NCBI RefSeq assembly: GCF_029892065.1
Contig: NZ_CP120373.1
Location: 1,237,501 to 1,301,500, forward strand
Reading direction: 5' to 3'
Source: Sinorhizobium garamanticum
GTDB taxonomy: Bacteria; Pseudomonadota; Alphaproteobacteria; Rhizobiales; Rhizobiaceae
DNA: 64,000 nt
Shown: positions 36,377-47,400 of the stretch, piece by piece
Position numbering within the stretch: the first letter of the stretch is position 1
How the letters are laid out: each line of letters opens with the position of its first letter
Position numbers and translations under genes: made by a program
Notes under the pieces: generated by a model
The model's input: the letters and a program-made list of their open reading frames with translations, nothing else
Databases searched by the model: none
What the model was told of the DNA's origin: nothing

Positions 36377-38989
36377 ATGCGGCAAACAGACGGAGACAGA
36401 CCGGGGATGCAATCGGAACTGACGCGAGCCCCTTCCAGGGGTTTCGGTGCATGGCGGCGCAAGGTCGGCGGCAATTTCCGGACAAACGGGGACAGCGGCG
36501 CCATGAGAACGGAACGATCGACGCTTTTCGGCGGGGACCTTAGGGCACCCACCACACTGATGCGGCGGCTGCTCGCCACCACCGTGTTCTTCGCGGCGAC
36601 CGACGCAGCGGCGCAGGCATCGACGCCGGTGGCCAAGGCCATTTTCGGCTCCTCCGAGGTCGTCACTTTTTCCGTCCTGATCGGCGTAATTTCCGCCGCC
36701 ATGATTTCCGCCATCTGGCTCATCCGCCAACGCGGCAATATCGAGGCCGAGAACCGCGAACTGAGATCCGGTCTTTCCGATGCAAACCAGCGGATTTCCC
36801 GTTTCCAGGCCCTCATCGCCGACAAGAACCGACGCATCGTTATCTGGGATGGTCTGGCCGAACGTCCCGAGTTCCTCGGACAGCTTCCCGTCGAAACCGG
36901 CGCTCCGCAGGACGACCGCACATTTCTCGCCTTCGGACGCTGGCTCAAGGCGCCGTCCGCCAGCCAGCTCGAAAAGGCGATCGAGACATTGCGCGCGCAG
37001 GCGCAAAGCTTCGATCTCGTGCTCGAGACACAGCGCAACGAGGTCCTGGAAGCCCAGGGCCGCGTTTCCGGCGGACGGGCATTCGTGCGCTTCATCGCGC
37101 TCAACAATCTCAGGGCCGAACTTGCCGAGTTGAAACTGGAACGCGATCGTCTGGACGCATCGCTTTCGACCTTCCGCACGCTGCTCGATGCGATCGACCT
37201 GCCTGTCTGGCAACGCACCGCGGACGGCAAGCTGGAATGGGTCAACGAAGCTTATGCCGAGGCGGTCGAGACGCAGAGCGCGAGCCTCGCCGTCGCCGAA
37301 GGGCGCGAATTGCTTTCGACTGTAGCGCGCGAAAAAATCCGCGCCGTTTCAACCCTTGAAACGCCCTTCAGCGACAAAGTCTCGACGGTGGTGAAAGGCA
37401 ATCGCACCTTCTTCGATGTCGTCGACGCCCGCAGCCCGGCCGGCTCCGCCGGCATCGCCATCGACATCTCCGGCATCGAGGCCGTGCGCGAAGAGCTTGC
37501 TCGGACCTTGAAAAGCCATGCCGAAACGCTGGACCATCTGGCCACGCCCGTGGCGATCTTCGACGGCAACCAGCGCCTGCAGTTCTACAATCAGGCGTTC
37601 CAGCGACTCTGGAACCTCGACATGGGCTTCCTCGAGCGCAAGCCCGACAATGGCGAGGTGCTCGACCGGTTGCGGGCCGGCGGGAAGCTGCCCGAGCAGC
37701 TCAACTGGAAACAATGGAAGGCCAATGCGCTGTCCGTCTATCAGGCGCTCGACACGCAATCCGACCTCTGGCACCTGCCGAACGGCCAGACGCTTCGCGT
37801 CTTCGCCACCGCGCGGCCGCAGGGCGGCGCTACCTGGGTCTTCGAGAACCTGACCGAGAAGGTCGACCTCGAGACCCGTTACAACACGCTCGTCCAGGTC
37901 CAGGGCGAAACGATCGACCATCTTGCCGAAGGCGTCGCGGTGTTCGGCCCAGATGGCCGCATGCGGCTTTCCAACCCGGCATTCCGCGCGATCTGGGGCA
38001 TCAGCGAGGCGGAGGCCAAGCCCGGCACGCACATTCGCGCCATCGAGCAGGCCTGCCTCCCCTCCTACGACCAGCCGGATGGCTGGAAGCGGTTTGCCCA
38101 TATCATCACCAGTTTCGACGACGAGCGACCCTCGAGCCGCGGCATTCTGGAATTGCGGACCGGCCTGATCCTCGATTATGCCGTGATCCCGCTTCCGAAC
38201 GCCCAGACGATGCTGACTTTCGTCAACATCACCGACAGCGTCAGGGTCGAACGCGCCCTGACCGAGAAGAACGAGGCACTGCGCAAGGCCGACGCGCTGA
38301 AAAACGATTTCGTTCATCACGTCTCCTATGAATTGCGCTCGCCGCTCACGAACATCATCGGCTTCGCCGATCTCCTGAAGACGCCCGCATTCGGCGAGCT
38401 CAACGAGCGCCAGGCGGAATATGTCGACCATATCGCGACGTCCTCGTCGCTGTTGCTGACAATCGTCAACGATATCCTCGACCTGGCCACCGTCGACGCC
38501 GGCATTATCGAGCTTGACATGTCCGAGGTGAACCTCGCCGATTTCCTCGACGACGTCGCGCATCAGATGGCCGACAGGCTTGTCGAAAGCGGTGTGACCT
38601 TGCGGCTGGATGCACCCGACAACCTTGGCCGCATGGTCGCGGACCAGCAGCGGTTGAAGCAGATTTTCATAAAGCTTCTCACCAACGCCGCCAATTTCGC
38701 ACCCGATGGCAGCACCATCGATCTCAAGTGCCGGCGTGAAGGCAGCGATTTCGTCTTCTCCGTCAGCGATTCCGGCCCCGGCATTCCGCAGGATGTCCTG
38801 AACACAGTCTTCAACCGCTTCGAAAGCTATGGCCAGCACGGCGGCGCCGGCCTCGGACTGTCGATCGTCGAGAGCTTCGTCAGCCTGCATCACGGCACCG
38901 TTTCGATCCGCAGCAAGGAGGGCGAAGGCACCGAGGTCGCCTGCCGCATTCCGTCGTCCGAAATGCCGAAGATCATCGCGGCCGAATAA
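36377..38989 (+). CDS. divL: DivL-type tyrosine pseudokinase/kinase
   Basis: An 870-residue membrane protein: one transmembrane helix (about residues 95-117), a coiled region, several PAS-like domains, then a histidine-kinase dimerisation and ATPase region. The H-box reads HHVSYELRSPLTN with Tyr651 where His is expected, the hallmark of DivL. The catalytic domain keeps GPGIPQ and GLGLSIVESFV. In Caulobacter and Agrobacterium DivL links DivK to CckA-CtrA cell-cycle control at the pole. The start is uncertain: TTG 36368, ATG 36377 and ATG 36407 are all possible. Its stop overlaps the next start by one base. Confidence 0.88.
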   Translation: MRQTDGDRPGMQSELTRAPSRGFGAWRRKVGGNFRTNGDSGAMRTERSTLFGGDLRAPTTLMRRLLATTVFFAATDAAAQASTPVAKAIFGSSEVVTFSVLIGVISAAMISAIWLIRQRGNIEAENRELRSGLSDANQRISRFQALIADKNRRIVIWDGLAERPEFLGQLPVETGAPQDDRTFLAFGRWLKAPSASQLEKAIETLRAQAQSFDLVLETQRNEVLEAQGRVSGGRAFVRFIALNNLRAELAELKLERDRLDASLSTFRTLLDAIDLPVWQRTADGKLEWVNEAYAEAVETQSASLAVAEGRELLSTVAREKIRAVSTLETPFSDKVSTVVKGNRTFFDVVDARSPAGSAGIAIDISGIEAVREELARTLKSHAETLDHLATPVAIFDGNQRLQFYNQAFQRLWNLDMGFLERKPDNGEVLDRLRAGGKLPEQLNWKQWKANALSVYQALDTQSDLWHLPNGQTLRVFATARPQGGATWVFENLTEKVDLETRYNTLVQVQGETIDHLAEGVAVFGPDGRMRLSNPAFRAIWGISEAEAKPGTHIRAIEQACLPSYDQPDGWKRFAHIITSFDDERPSSRGILELRTGLILDYAVIPLPNAQTMLTFVNITDSVRVERALTEKNEALRKADALKNDFVHHVSYELRSPLTNIIGFADLLKTPAFGELNERQAEYVDHIATSSSLLLTIVNDILDLATVDAGIIELDMSEVNLADFLDDVAHQMADRLVESGVTLRLDAPDNLGRMVADQQRLKQIFIKLLTNAANFAPDGSTIDLKCRREGSDFVFSVSDSGPGIPQDVLNTVFNRFESYGQHGGAGLGLSIVESFVSLHHGTVSIRSKEGEGTEVACRIPSSEMPKIIAAE

Positions 38990-40497
38990 TGAAGCATCTG
39001 CAACGGTTCCTGAAGGACGAGGCAGCCACCATCGGGCTGGGCGAAGACCTGGCGCTGGCGCTGAAGGCCGGCGATTGCGTCGCCTTGTCAGGCGATCTCG
39101 GCGCGGGAAAATCGACCTTCGCGCGCGCGCTGCTCCGCGCCATCGCCGACGACGAGACGCTCGAAGTGCCGAGCCCCACCTTCACGCTCGTGCAAAACTA
39201 CGACCTGCGCATCCCCGTCGCCCATTTTGATCTCTATCGTCTCGCCGACGCTTCGGAACTCGACGAACTCGGCTTCGACGAGGCCCTTTCCGAGGGGATC
39301 TGCCTCGTCGAATGGCCGGAAAAGGCGGAGGAGGCGCTCCCTTCCGAACGCATCACGCTCACCTTCACGCACGAAGGCGAAGGGCGCCGGCTTGCCATTT
39401 CCGCGCCCGATGCTTCGTTCGAGCGGATCTCCCGCTCGCTGGCGATCCGCAGTTTCCTCTCTCAAAACGGTCTTGCGGCCGCGCGTCGCCGCCATTTGAG
39501 CGGTGACGCTTCGGTGAGGGCCTACGAGCGAATCCGCGGCAATGCTGATCCGGCGAAGGTTCTGATGGATGCGCCAAGGCACAAGCCCGGACCCATACTC
39601 CAGGACGGAAAATACTACCAGCAGCTTGCGCATCTTGCCGAGGACGTCGTTCCGTTCGTCGCGATCTCCGAACTGCTGCGCGGGCGCGGCTTCGCCGCAC
39701 CGGCGATCTATGCCCGCGATCTCGACAAGGGCATCCTGCTGATCGAGGATCTGGGCTCCGAGGGTATTGTCGACGCGGCCGGAAAGCCGATCGCCGAGCG
39801 CTATCTAGAAAGCGTGCGCCTGCTCGCCCGCCTTCACGGCGAACCGCCGACACGCGAGATTGCCATTGGAGACGGCCTCGTCCATCGCATTCCCGATTTC
39901 GACCGCACGGCGATCAAGATCGAGACGAGCCTGTTGATCGACTGGTACCTGCCATGGAAGCGCGGCGAAGCGGCCTCCGACAGCGAGCGTAAAGAGTACT
40001 TCGCCATCTGGGATCAACTCATCGACGTTCTCGCATCGGCCGAGAAGAACCTGCTGCTGCGCGATTTCCACTCGCCGAATATTCTTTGGCGCCCGGACCG
40101 TGAAGGGCTCGACCGCATCGGCATCATCGATTTTCAGGACGCAATGATCGGTCCGACCGCCTATGATGTCGCGTCGCTCACGCAGGATGCGCGCGTTACC
40201 ATAGACCAGGATCTGGCCGACCGGCTGGTGGGCGCCTATCTGGCCGAACGCAAGGCCTCCGGCCCCTTCGACGAGGCAAACTTTCTTCGCGACTGGCACC
40301 TGATGTCGGCGCAGCGCAACTGCAAGCTCGCCGGCATCTGGGTGCGGCTGATGCAGCGCGACGGCAAACCCGGCTACATGAAGCACATGCCGCGCACCTT
40401 CGGCTATCTAAGCCGTGCGCTCGGCCATGAGGTGCTGACACCCTTGCGCAATTGGTGCATTAAGGCTGGAATCCTGGCTAGCGAATCAGCCAACTGA
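38989..40497 (+). CDS. tsaE: TsaE fused to an aminoglycoside-phosphotransferase-fold sugar kinase (AmgK-like)
   Basis: A 502-residue two-domain protein. Residues 1-150 are TsaE, the ATPase of the t6A tRNA-modification complex, with P-loop GDLGAGKST (35-43), PSPTFTL and HFDLYRL. Residues 165-502 form an APH-fold kinase: LSGDASVRAY loop, catalytic Asp359 in LLLRDFHSPNILW, and metal-binding Asp381 in IIDFQDA. The kinase resembles AmgK (anomeric N-acetylmuramate/N-acetylglucosamine kinase), and the next gene is MurU-like, as expected for the AmgK-MurU recycling route. No stop or frameshift separates the domains. Kinase substrate is inferred. Confidence 0.88.
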   Translation: MKHLQRFLKDEAATIGLGEDLALALKAGDCVALSGDLGAGKSTFARALLRAIADDETLEVPSPTFTLVQNYDLRIPVAHFDLYRLADASELDELGFDEALSEGICLVEWPEKAEEALPSERITLTFTHEGEGRRLAISAPDASFERISRSLAIRSFLSQNGLAAARRRHLSGDASVRAYERIRGNADPAKVLMDAPRHKPGPILQDGKYYQQLAHLAEDVVPFVAISELLRGRGFAAPAIYARDLDKGILLIEDLGSEGIVDAAGKPIAERYLESVRLLARLHGEPPTREIAIGDGLVHRIPDFDRTAIKIETSLLIDWYLPWKRGEAASDSERKEYFAIWDQLIDVLASAEKNLLLRDFHSPNILWRPDREGLDRIGIIDFQDAMIGPTAYDVASLTQDARVTIDQDLADRLVGAYLAERKASGPFDEANFLRDWHLMSAQRNCKLAGIWVRLMQRDGKPGYMKHMPRTFGYLSRALGHEVLTPLRNWCIKAGILASESAN

Positions 40498-40506
40498 CAG
40501 GAAATT

Positions 40507-41238
40507 ATGCCCATCACCAATGCCATGGTGCTTGCCGCCGGACTGGGCACCCGCCTCCGGCCAATCACCGACACACTGCCGAAACCCCTGGTCGAGATCG
40601 CCGGCAAGCCGATGATCGACTACGTGCTGGACATCCTGGCGGCTGCCGGCGTGACCAAGGCGGCGGTGAACGTCCATCACTTCGCCGACCAGATGGAAGA
40701 GCATCTCCGTCGCCGCGACACGCCGCATGTTCTGATTTCGGATGAACGCGACGCCTTGATGAATTCCGGTGGCGGACTCGCCAAGGGACTGAAGCTGCTC
40801 GACGACGGACCGTTGCTGGTCATGAATGCCGATCTCTTCTGGATCGGCGAAGAGGCCGGAAAGCCGAGCAATCTTCAAAGGCTGGCCCACTTCTTCGATC
40901 CAGAGAAGATGGACATGGCGCTGCTCTGCGTGCGGCTCGAGGACACGACCGGACACAACGGCAAGAAGGATTTTTCGCTCGCTGAGGACGGCCGGCTCGT
41001 CCGCTACGAGGAAGGCATGGAAAATCCCGTCGTCTATGCCGGCGCGATCGCCATGGAGTCGCGCCTCTTCGCCGATGCGCCGAGCGATGCCTTTAATCTC
41101 AACATCTATTTCGACCGCGCGATCGCCAGGGGACGCCTCTTCGGGCTGATGCTCGACGGCCACTGGATGACCGTCGGCACACCGGAAGCGATCGGCGAAG
41201 CCGAGGCGGCCGTACGGCGCTTCCAGCCGGGAGGATAG
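40507..41238 (+). CDS. murU: MurU-like nucleotidyltransferase
   Basis: A 243-residue sugar-1-phosphate nucleotidyltransferase. The signature is AAGLGTRLRP with Lys in TLPKPLVEIAGKP, and metal-binding Asp in MNADLFW. It resembles MurU, which makes UDP-N-acetylmuramate from MurNAc-1-phosphate. The 9-bp spacing after the TsaE-kinase gene supports joint function with its AmgK-like domain. Mannose-1-phosphate guanylyltransferase is the older annotation for this family. Confidence 0.85.
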   Translation: MPITNAMVLAAGLGTRLRPITDTLPKPLVEIAGKPMIDYVLDILAAAGVTKAAVNVHHFADQMEEHLRRRDTPHVLISDERDALMNSGGGLAKGLKLLDDGPLLVMNADLFWIGEEAGKPSNLQRLAHFFDPEKMDMALLCVRLEDTTGHNGKKDFSLAEDGRLVRYEEGMENPVVYAGAIAMESRLFADAPSDAFNLNIYFDRAIARGRLFGLMLDGHWMTVGTPEAIGEAEAAVRRFQPGG

Positions 41239-41239
41239 G

Positions 41240-44200
41240 GTGCCCGGCCACGCCTCGAACGTCTTCACGATCCCCGCCGGCCTGCCGTTCCTCAGAACGT
41301 TGGCGCAAAAGCTCTGCGACGGCGGGCTGGTTCCGGGTTTCAAGTACGATCCCGCGGATCCGCTGATGCTCGCCGGTGTGACGATCTTCGTTCCTACGCG
41401 ACGGTCCGCGCGTGTGCTTCGCTCGGAGTTCGTCGATCTGCTCGGCGGCCGCTCGGCCATCCTGCCGACGATCCGCGCTCTCGGCGAGACGGACGACGAC
41501 AGTGGCTTTTTCGACGCCGAGGTGCCCGCGATCCTCGATCTTGCCCCGCCTCTTTCCGGCACCGCGCGCCTGATCGAGCTCGGTCGCCTCATCCTCGCCT
41601 GGCGCAACCAGCTGCCTCAGGCGGTTCTCGATATCCATGGCGAAAGTCCGCTGATCGCGCCGGCGAGCCCCGCCGATGCCATCTGGCTCGCGCGCAATCT
41701 CGCCGATCTGATCGACGCCGTGGAAACCGAGGAACTCGACTGGGAGGCGCTCGATGGACTCGACGCCGGCGAACATGCGCTCTGGTGGCAATTGACGCTT
41801 GCCTTCCTCAAGATCGCCCGCACCTACTGGCCGGAGCGGCTGGACGAGCTGAAGCAGTCCTCGCCTTCCCGCCACCGCAACGCCATTCTGCAGGCGGAGA
41901 CACAGCGTATCGCCGCAGGAAAGGTGAGCGGGCCGATCATCATCGCCGGTTCGACCGGTTCGATCCCGGTGACGGCCGCGCTGATCGCAGCCGTGAGCAG
42001 GCTGCCGAACGGCACCATCGTTCTGCCGGGGCTCGATCAGACGATGAGCGATACGGAATGGGAGCTGATCGTCGGCGATGCTTCGAGCGGCGTCACGAGA
42101 GATCCGGCAAGCCGCAGCCACCCGCAATACGGCTTCTACCGCCTGCTGAAACGCATGGGCCTCGGTCGGCGCGATGTCCAGACGCTTGAGCCGGCCGATA
42201 GTTCGCTCGACTATCGCAGCATGGTTCTCTCGCGCGCCCTGCTTCCGGCAAAGGCGACTGACAGCTGGACCCGGGCGCGTGGAGATTTCGATCAGGCAAG
42301 GCTCCTCTCGGCCTTCGCGGACGTCGCGCTGATCGAGACGGCCAATGAGCGGGAAGAGGCAACGGCCATCGCCATCGCGCTCCGGCTCGCGCTTGCCGAC
42401 AGCGATGAAAGTCAGGCGGCCTTGATCACCCCGGATCGCGGCCTGGCGCGCCGCGTCGGGGCGGAGCTTGCCCGCTTCGGCATCGAGGCCGACGATTCCG
42501 CCGGCACGCCGCTCGCCGCCACAGCCGCCGGCGCCGTCGTCCGTTTGTTGCTGGAGGCGGCGTTGCGGCCGGGCGATCCCGTGCCACTGGTCGCTCTTCT
42601 GAAGCACCCGCTCGTCCGCTTCGGCGAGACAACCGAGTCTGTCCGGCGCGCCGCCGATGCGCTGGAACTCCTGGCGTTGCGCGGCGGTACGAGCAATGCC
42701 GACATTTCGGCGCTTGTCACCCTCGTCGATCAGGCGCTCGAAAAGCGAAAGCACGACCGTCATCCGCCCCCGTGGCAGAGTCGCCTCAACGAGGAGGATA
42801 CAGCCGCCGCGCGGAATCTTGCCGAACGCGTTGCGTTGGCCGCCGAACCCTTGGCGAGCGCGTCCGTGCTTCACACGGACGGCCAGCCTCGGACCAAGGT
42901 GCTCACCCTTGCCGACTGGGCGGAGCGAACGGGCCGCGCATTGGAGGCCGTTTGCGTCGACGAGCGCGGCAGCCTTGGTGACCTCTGGTCCACGGAAGCT
43001 GGCGAAGCATTGGCAACGCTTCTCAAGGGCATCATCGAGACGGAAGGCCAGATGACCGCCGACGGGCCGCAATGGTGCGACATCGTCGAAGCGCTCGCGG
43101 CAAGCGAGGCGGTCAAGCCCCGTTCGATGCGGCATCCCCGCGTATTCATCTTCGGGGCGCTGGAATCGCGCCTGCAAAGCATGGACCTCGTTGTGCTCGG
43201 CGGCATGAACGAGGGCACATGGCCGGGACAGACGTCAAACGACCCCTTCCTGTCGCGGACAATGAAATCCGGAATCGGCCTCGAGCCGCCCGAACGGCGT
43301 ATCGGCCAGCTCGCGCACGATTTCCAGATGGCCTGCGGCACGCGCCGGCTGATTCTGTCGCGCTCCATGCGCCAAGGTTCGGCACCAACTGTCGCGTCAA
43401 GGTGGCTGCAGCGCCTGCAGGCACTCGGCGGCGAAAGACTGACGCAACTCATCAAGTCCAACGGTGCGGACTATCTGCACTGGGCGCGCATTCTCGATGA
43501 AGGCGAAACCCAGCCGCTCGCCACGCGACCGGAACCAAAGCCGCCCGCCGAACTGCAGCCACGCAAATATTCCTTCAGCGAAGTGACTCGCCTTCGTCGT
43601 GATCCCTATGCCGTCTACGCGCGGCGGATCCTGCGGCTGCAGCCGATCGACCCCTTCAATCGTGATCCGGGGGCCGCCGAGCGTGGAACGCTCTACCATC
43701 GAATCGTCGATCGCTTCGTCAGGGGCGGTTTCGATCCAGCCTCGCCCGAAGCGGAAGCGGTGATGACCAGGTTGCTCAACGAGGCTTTCGACGAGGAAGG
43801 GCTTCCCCCGCATATCGACACGATCTGGCGCCCACGTTTTGCCGCCGTCGGAAGGGCGTTCCTTAAATGGGAGCGCGAACGCCGGAAGAGCATCACGAAA
43901 TCTTTCACCGAGGTTCCGGCATCCATGGATATCGGCCTTGCGGATATCCGGCTGACCGGCATCGCCGATCGCCTTGATCGGCGCCCGGACGGCACCATCG
44001 ACATCATCGACTACAAAACCGGCTCCAGCCCCTCGCCTAAGGAAGCGCGCAGTCTGCTCGATCCGCAGCTTTCGCTCGAGGCCGCCGCACTCAAGGCCGG
44101 CGCCTTCGGCGCGACGGGACGCGCCGAGCCGAATGCGCTTCTCTACGTCCGCCTGAAACCCGGCACCCGCTTCAGCGTCGATGCCGTCAACAACGAGGGT

Positions 44201-44416
44201 GGCAAATCGAAGGAGACAAAATCCGCAGACCAACTGGCGGAAGAATCGCTTGTCGAGCTGAGGAAGCTGCTCGCGGCGCTGATGAGCGGCAGGCACGGTT
44301 TCGCCTCGCGCCTGATCGTCCAGAAGGAGCGCGACTACGGGGGCGAATATGATCATCTGGCGCGGGTCGCCGAATGGGCGACCGCCGAAGGCGAGGATGA
44401 TGCCGATGAGGGATGA
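41240..44416 (+). CDS. addB: AddB, double-strand-break repair nuclease subunit
   Basis: A 1058-residue subunit of the AddAB helicase-nuclease, the alphaproteobacterial counterpart of RecBCD. The N-terminal part is an inactivated helicase fold (RRSARVLRSEF in place of a Walker A). The C-terminal nuclease is PD-(D/E)xK: GTLYHRIVDRF and IDIIDYKTGSSPS. The start is GTG at 41240 after GGGAGGATAGG, two bases from the murU stop. It overlaps addA by 11 bp. Confidence 0.95.
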   Translation: MPGHASNVFTIPAGLPFLRTLAQKLCDGGLVPGFKYDPADPLMLAGVTIFVPTRRSARVLRSEFVDLLGGRSAILPTIRALGETDDDSGFFDAEVPAILDLAPPLSGTARLIELGRLILAWRNQLPQAVLDIHGESPLIAPASPADAIWLARNLADLIDAVETEELDWEALDGLDAGEHALWWQLTLAFLKIARTYWPERLDELKQSSPSRHRNAILQAETQRIAAGKVSGPIIIAGSTGSIPVTAALIAAVSRLPNGTIVLPGLDQTMSDTEWELIVGDASSGVTRDPASRSHPQYGFYRLLKRMGLGRRDVQTLEPADSSLDYRSMVLSRALLPAKATDSWTRARGDFDQARLLSAFADVALIETANEREEATAIAIALRLALADSDESQAALITPDRGLARRVGAELARFGIEADDSAGTPLAATAAGAVVRLLLEAALRPGDPVPLVALLKHPLVRFGETTESVRRAADALELLALRGGTSNADISALVTLVDQALEKRKHDRHPPPWQSRLNEEDTAAARNLAERVALAAEPLASASVLHTDGQPRTKVLTLADWAERTGRALEAVCVDERGSLGDLWSTEAGEALATLLKGIIETEGQMTADGPQWCDIVEALAASEAVKPRSMRHPRVFIFGALESRLQSMDLVVLGGMNEGTWPGQTSNDPFLSRTMKSGIGLEPPERRIGQLAHDFQMACGTRRLILSRSMRQGSAPTVASRWLQRLQALGGERLTQLIKSNGADYLHWARILDEGETQPLATRPEPKPPAELQPRKYSFSEVTRLRRDPYAVYARRILRLQPIDPFNRDPGAAERGTLYHRIVDRFVRGGFDPASPEAEAVMTRLLNEAFDEEGLPPHIDTIWRPRFAAVGRAFLKWERERRKSITKSFTEVPASMDIGLADIRLTGIADRLDRRPDGTIDIIDYKTGSSPSPKEARSLLDPQLSLEAAALKAGAFGATGRAEPNALLYVRLKPGTRFSVDAVNNEGGKSKETKSADQLAEESLVELRKLLAALMSGRHGFASRLIVQKERDYGGEYDHLARVAEWATAEGEDDADEG

Positions 44417-47400
44417 CGCTTTCGGGCCTCGGGAAACGACACCCCGGGCCTGGCTCGACTGGACAACGGAGCGGCAATCGCTTGCCTCCGATCCGGTGCG
44501 CTCGGCCTGGGTTTCCGCCAATGCCGGATCCGGCAAGACGCACGTCCTGACCCAGCGCGTCATCCGCCTGCTGCTCGCCGGCTGCCGCCCTTCTGCGATT
44601 CTCTGCCTCACCTATACGAAGGCCGCCGCTTCGGAAATGTCGAACCGGGTGTTCGAGCGCTTGGCCGAATGGGCGACGCTTGACGACGCCTCGCTTGAGA
44701 AGCGTATCGAAGCGATCGAAGGCGCCCGGCCATCGGCCGTGAAAATTCAAGAGGCGCGGCGGTTGTTCGCCGCCGCGCTTGAGACGCCCGGTGGCCTGAA
44801 GATCCAGACGATCCACGCCTTCTGCGAAGCGCTCCTGCATCAGTTTCCGCTCGAGGCCAATGTCGCCGGGCATTTTTCCGTGCTCGACGACAGCGCCGCC
44901 GCCGTCCTGCTCGCGGATGCACGGCGAGCGTTGCTGGCGGCTACCGCGGCGAACGACGCAGAGCTCGCTGGCGCCTTCGCCACGGTTCTCGATCTCGCCG
45001 ACGATACCGGTCTTGAACGATTGCTCGCGACGATCGTCGCCAACCGTACGCCCATTCAAGCCTTTCTTGATCGCGCCTCGAAGCGGGGTGGATTGGAAGC
45101 GCATCTGCGCGCATCGCTCACGATTGCGCCCGGCGAAACCGCCGAAAGCGTGCTGGCGAAGGTCTGGCCGCTGGCTGGCCTGAACGGGGCGGCTCTTGAG
45201 CAATATCTCGACCTGGCAGCACGCAAGGGCGGCGCCAAGCCCTCAGAGTTTGCGGAAGGATTGAAGGCGGTTGGAAGGCTCGCCGATCCCGAGGAGCGCT
45301 ACCGCACGCTGGTTGGGCTCTTCTTCAACGGCGGCGGCAAGCCGAGGGCTGGCTCGACCTTTCTCAACGCGGCGATGCGGCGCGAGGCGCCTGACCTCGC
45401 ACCCCTGGTGGAGCAAGCGCGCGATCATGTCGTGGCCTGCGTGGATCGGCTCAGCGTCGTCAGGATGTACGAGGCGACACGTGCCGCTCTCACCCTCGCC
45501 GAAAGGCTCAACCGCGATTACGAGGAAATCAAGAAGGCGCGCAGCCAACTCGATTTCGAGGATCTGATCAATCGCACGGCCGCGCTTCTCGCGCGCGGCG
45601 ATGTCGGTGCGTGGGTTCACTACAAGCTCGACCAGGGCATCGACCACATTCTCGTCGACGAGGCACAGGACACGAGCCCCGCGCAATGGACGATCATCCA
45701 GTCGCTTGCCGCCGATTTCTTCGCCGGAGAGACGGCGAGAGCGGACGAGCGGACGATCTTCGCCGTCGGCGACGAGAAGCAATCGATCTATTCGTTCCAG
45801 GGTGCACGGCCGGAGCGCTTCTCCCGCGAGAGCATCGTGACGGAGCGGCGGGTGCGCGCAGGCGGAAAATACTTCAGCCCGATCCGCCTGCAGCTTTCCT
45901 TCCGGTCGACCATCGACGTCCTTTCGGCGGTCGACACCGTCTTTGCCAACAAAGCGAACGCCAAGGGACTCAGCGCGAAGGAAGATGCGATCGTCCATGC
46001 CTCGAACCGGATCGGCCATGCCGGCGCGGTCGACGTATGGGACGTGATCGCGCCCGAACCGGTGCTCGCCGAAGAAGAGTGGACAGCTGCGTTCGATGCG
46101 ACGCCCGAGCGCGCGCCGGCCAACATTCTGGCCCGACGCATCGCCGCGGTTCTCGATGACTGGATCGGCAAGGAGACCATCATCGAGAAGGGGGTTCGCC
46201 GACCGATGCGGCCGGGCGACATTATTGTCCTCGTTCGCAAGCGCGACGCTTTCGTCAATGCGTTGACGCGGGCCTTGAAGCGCAGAAATAACATCCCGGT
46301 CGCCGGCGCCGACCGCCTCGTGCTAACCAGTCACATTGCGATTCAGGACCTGATGGCGCTCGGCCGCTTTGCGCTGCTGCCGGACGACGACCTTTCTCTC
46401 GCCGCGCTCTTGAAAAGCCCGCTCATCAATCTTGGCGAGAGCGATCTTTTCGAACTTGCGGCGGGAAGGGCGGAAACCGAGAGCCTCTGGCAACGCCTGC
46501 AGAGTCTCGGAGTCGACGAGACGAGCCGATACCACCCGGTCGCGCGCACGCTTTCGCAATATGCGGATCTCGCCCGCCACATGCTGCCGCACGATTTCTA
46601 CGCCCGCATCCTGGGCGTTCTGGGCGGCAGGGCGGCTTTCCTTGCCCGGCTGGGCAGCGAGGTCAGCGACATTCTCGATGAATTCCTGACGTTCGCGCTC
46701 GATCACGAAAGAACCGGCTTGCCCGGCCTGCAGGCCTTCATCTCGACGCTCGAGATCGAAGCGCCGACAGTCAAGCGCGAGCAGGACAAGGAGCGTGACG
46801 AAGTGCGCGTCATGACCGTGCACGCGGCAAAGGGCCTGGAGGCGCCGGTTGTCTTCCTCGTCGACGGCGGCGGCAAGGCCTTCAACAGCCAGCATGTTCC
46901 TGATCTCCGCCTTTTCGAAAAGCAGCGGCCGGACGGTTCCATCGTCACCGTGCCTGTCTGGCGGGCGCCCGGCTCTGGAACGAATTCCCTGCTCAACGCC
47001 GACAATGCCCGCCTGAAGGCACTGGCGGAGGAGGAATACCGGCGCCTCCTCTATGTCGGCATGACCCGCGCCGCAGACCGGCTCGTCATATGCGGCTATC
47101 GCGGACAGAGAGAGAATACCGATACCTGGCACGCCATGGTCCAGGGGACGTTGGCGCAGGATATCAAGGGACGCGGGACGCCGATGGTGTTCCGCGCGGG
47201 CGGCGAAGAATGGACGGGCCACGTGTGGCGCGAGGCGCACGCCCATATCGACGCCACCATTGCCGATGGCATGCAAGCCGGGGGAGAGCACACGACGCCG
47301 GGCCTGCCCGCCACGCTGTCCGCCCCGTTGCCGCCGCTGCGTCGGCTGCCGCGGCCGCTCACCCCATCCGGCACCAACATTGTCATCGATGATCCGGACA

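Noticed and set aside
41099..43177. 692-codon open frame antisense to addB, and similar long antisense frames at 3073-4974, 497-1693, 28466-30112 and 55828-57351
   Set aside because: Composition is Arg/Gly/Asp/His-rich with no domain, and the opposite strand encodes well-known proteins. They are by-products of high G+C codon bias.
44349..44405. Longer N-terminus for AddA from an ATG at 44349
   Set aside because: The extra residues lie deep in addB, are not family-like, and better SD spacing exists for 44406.
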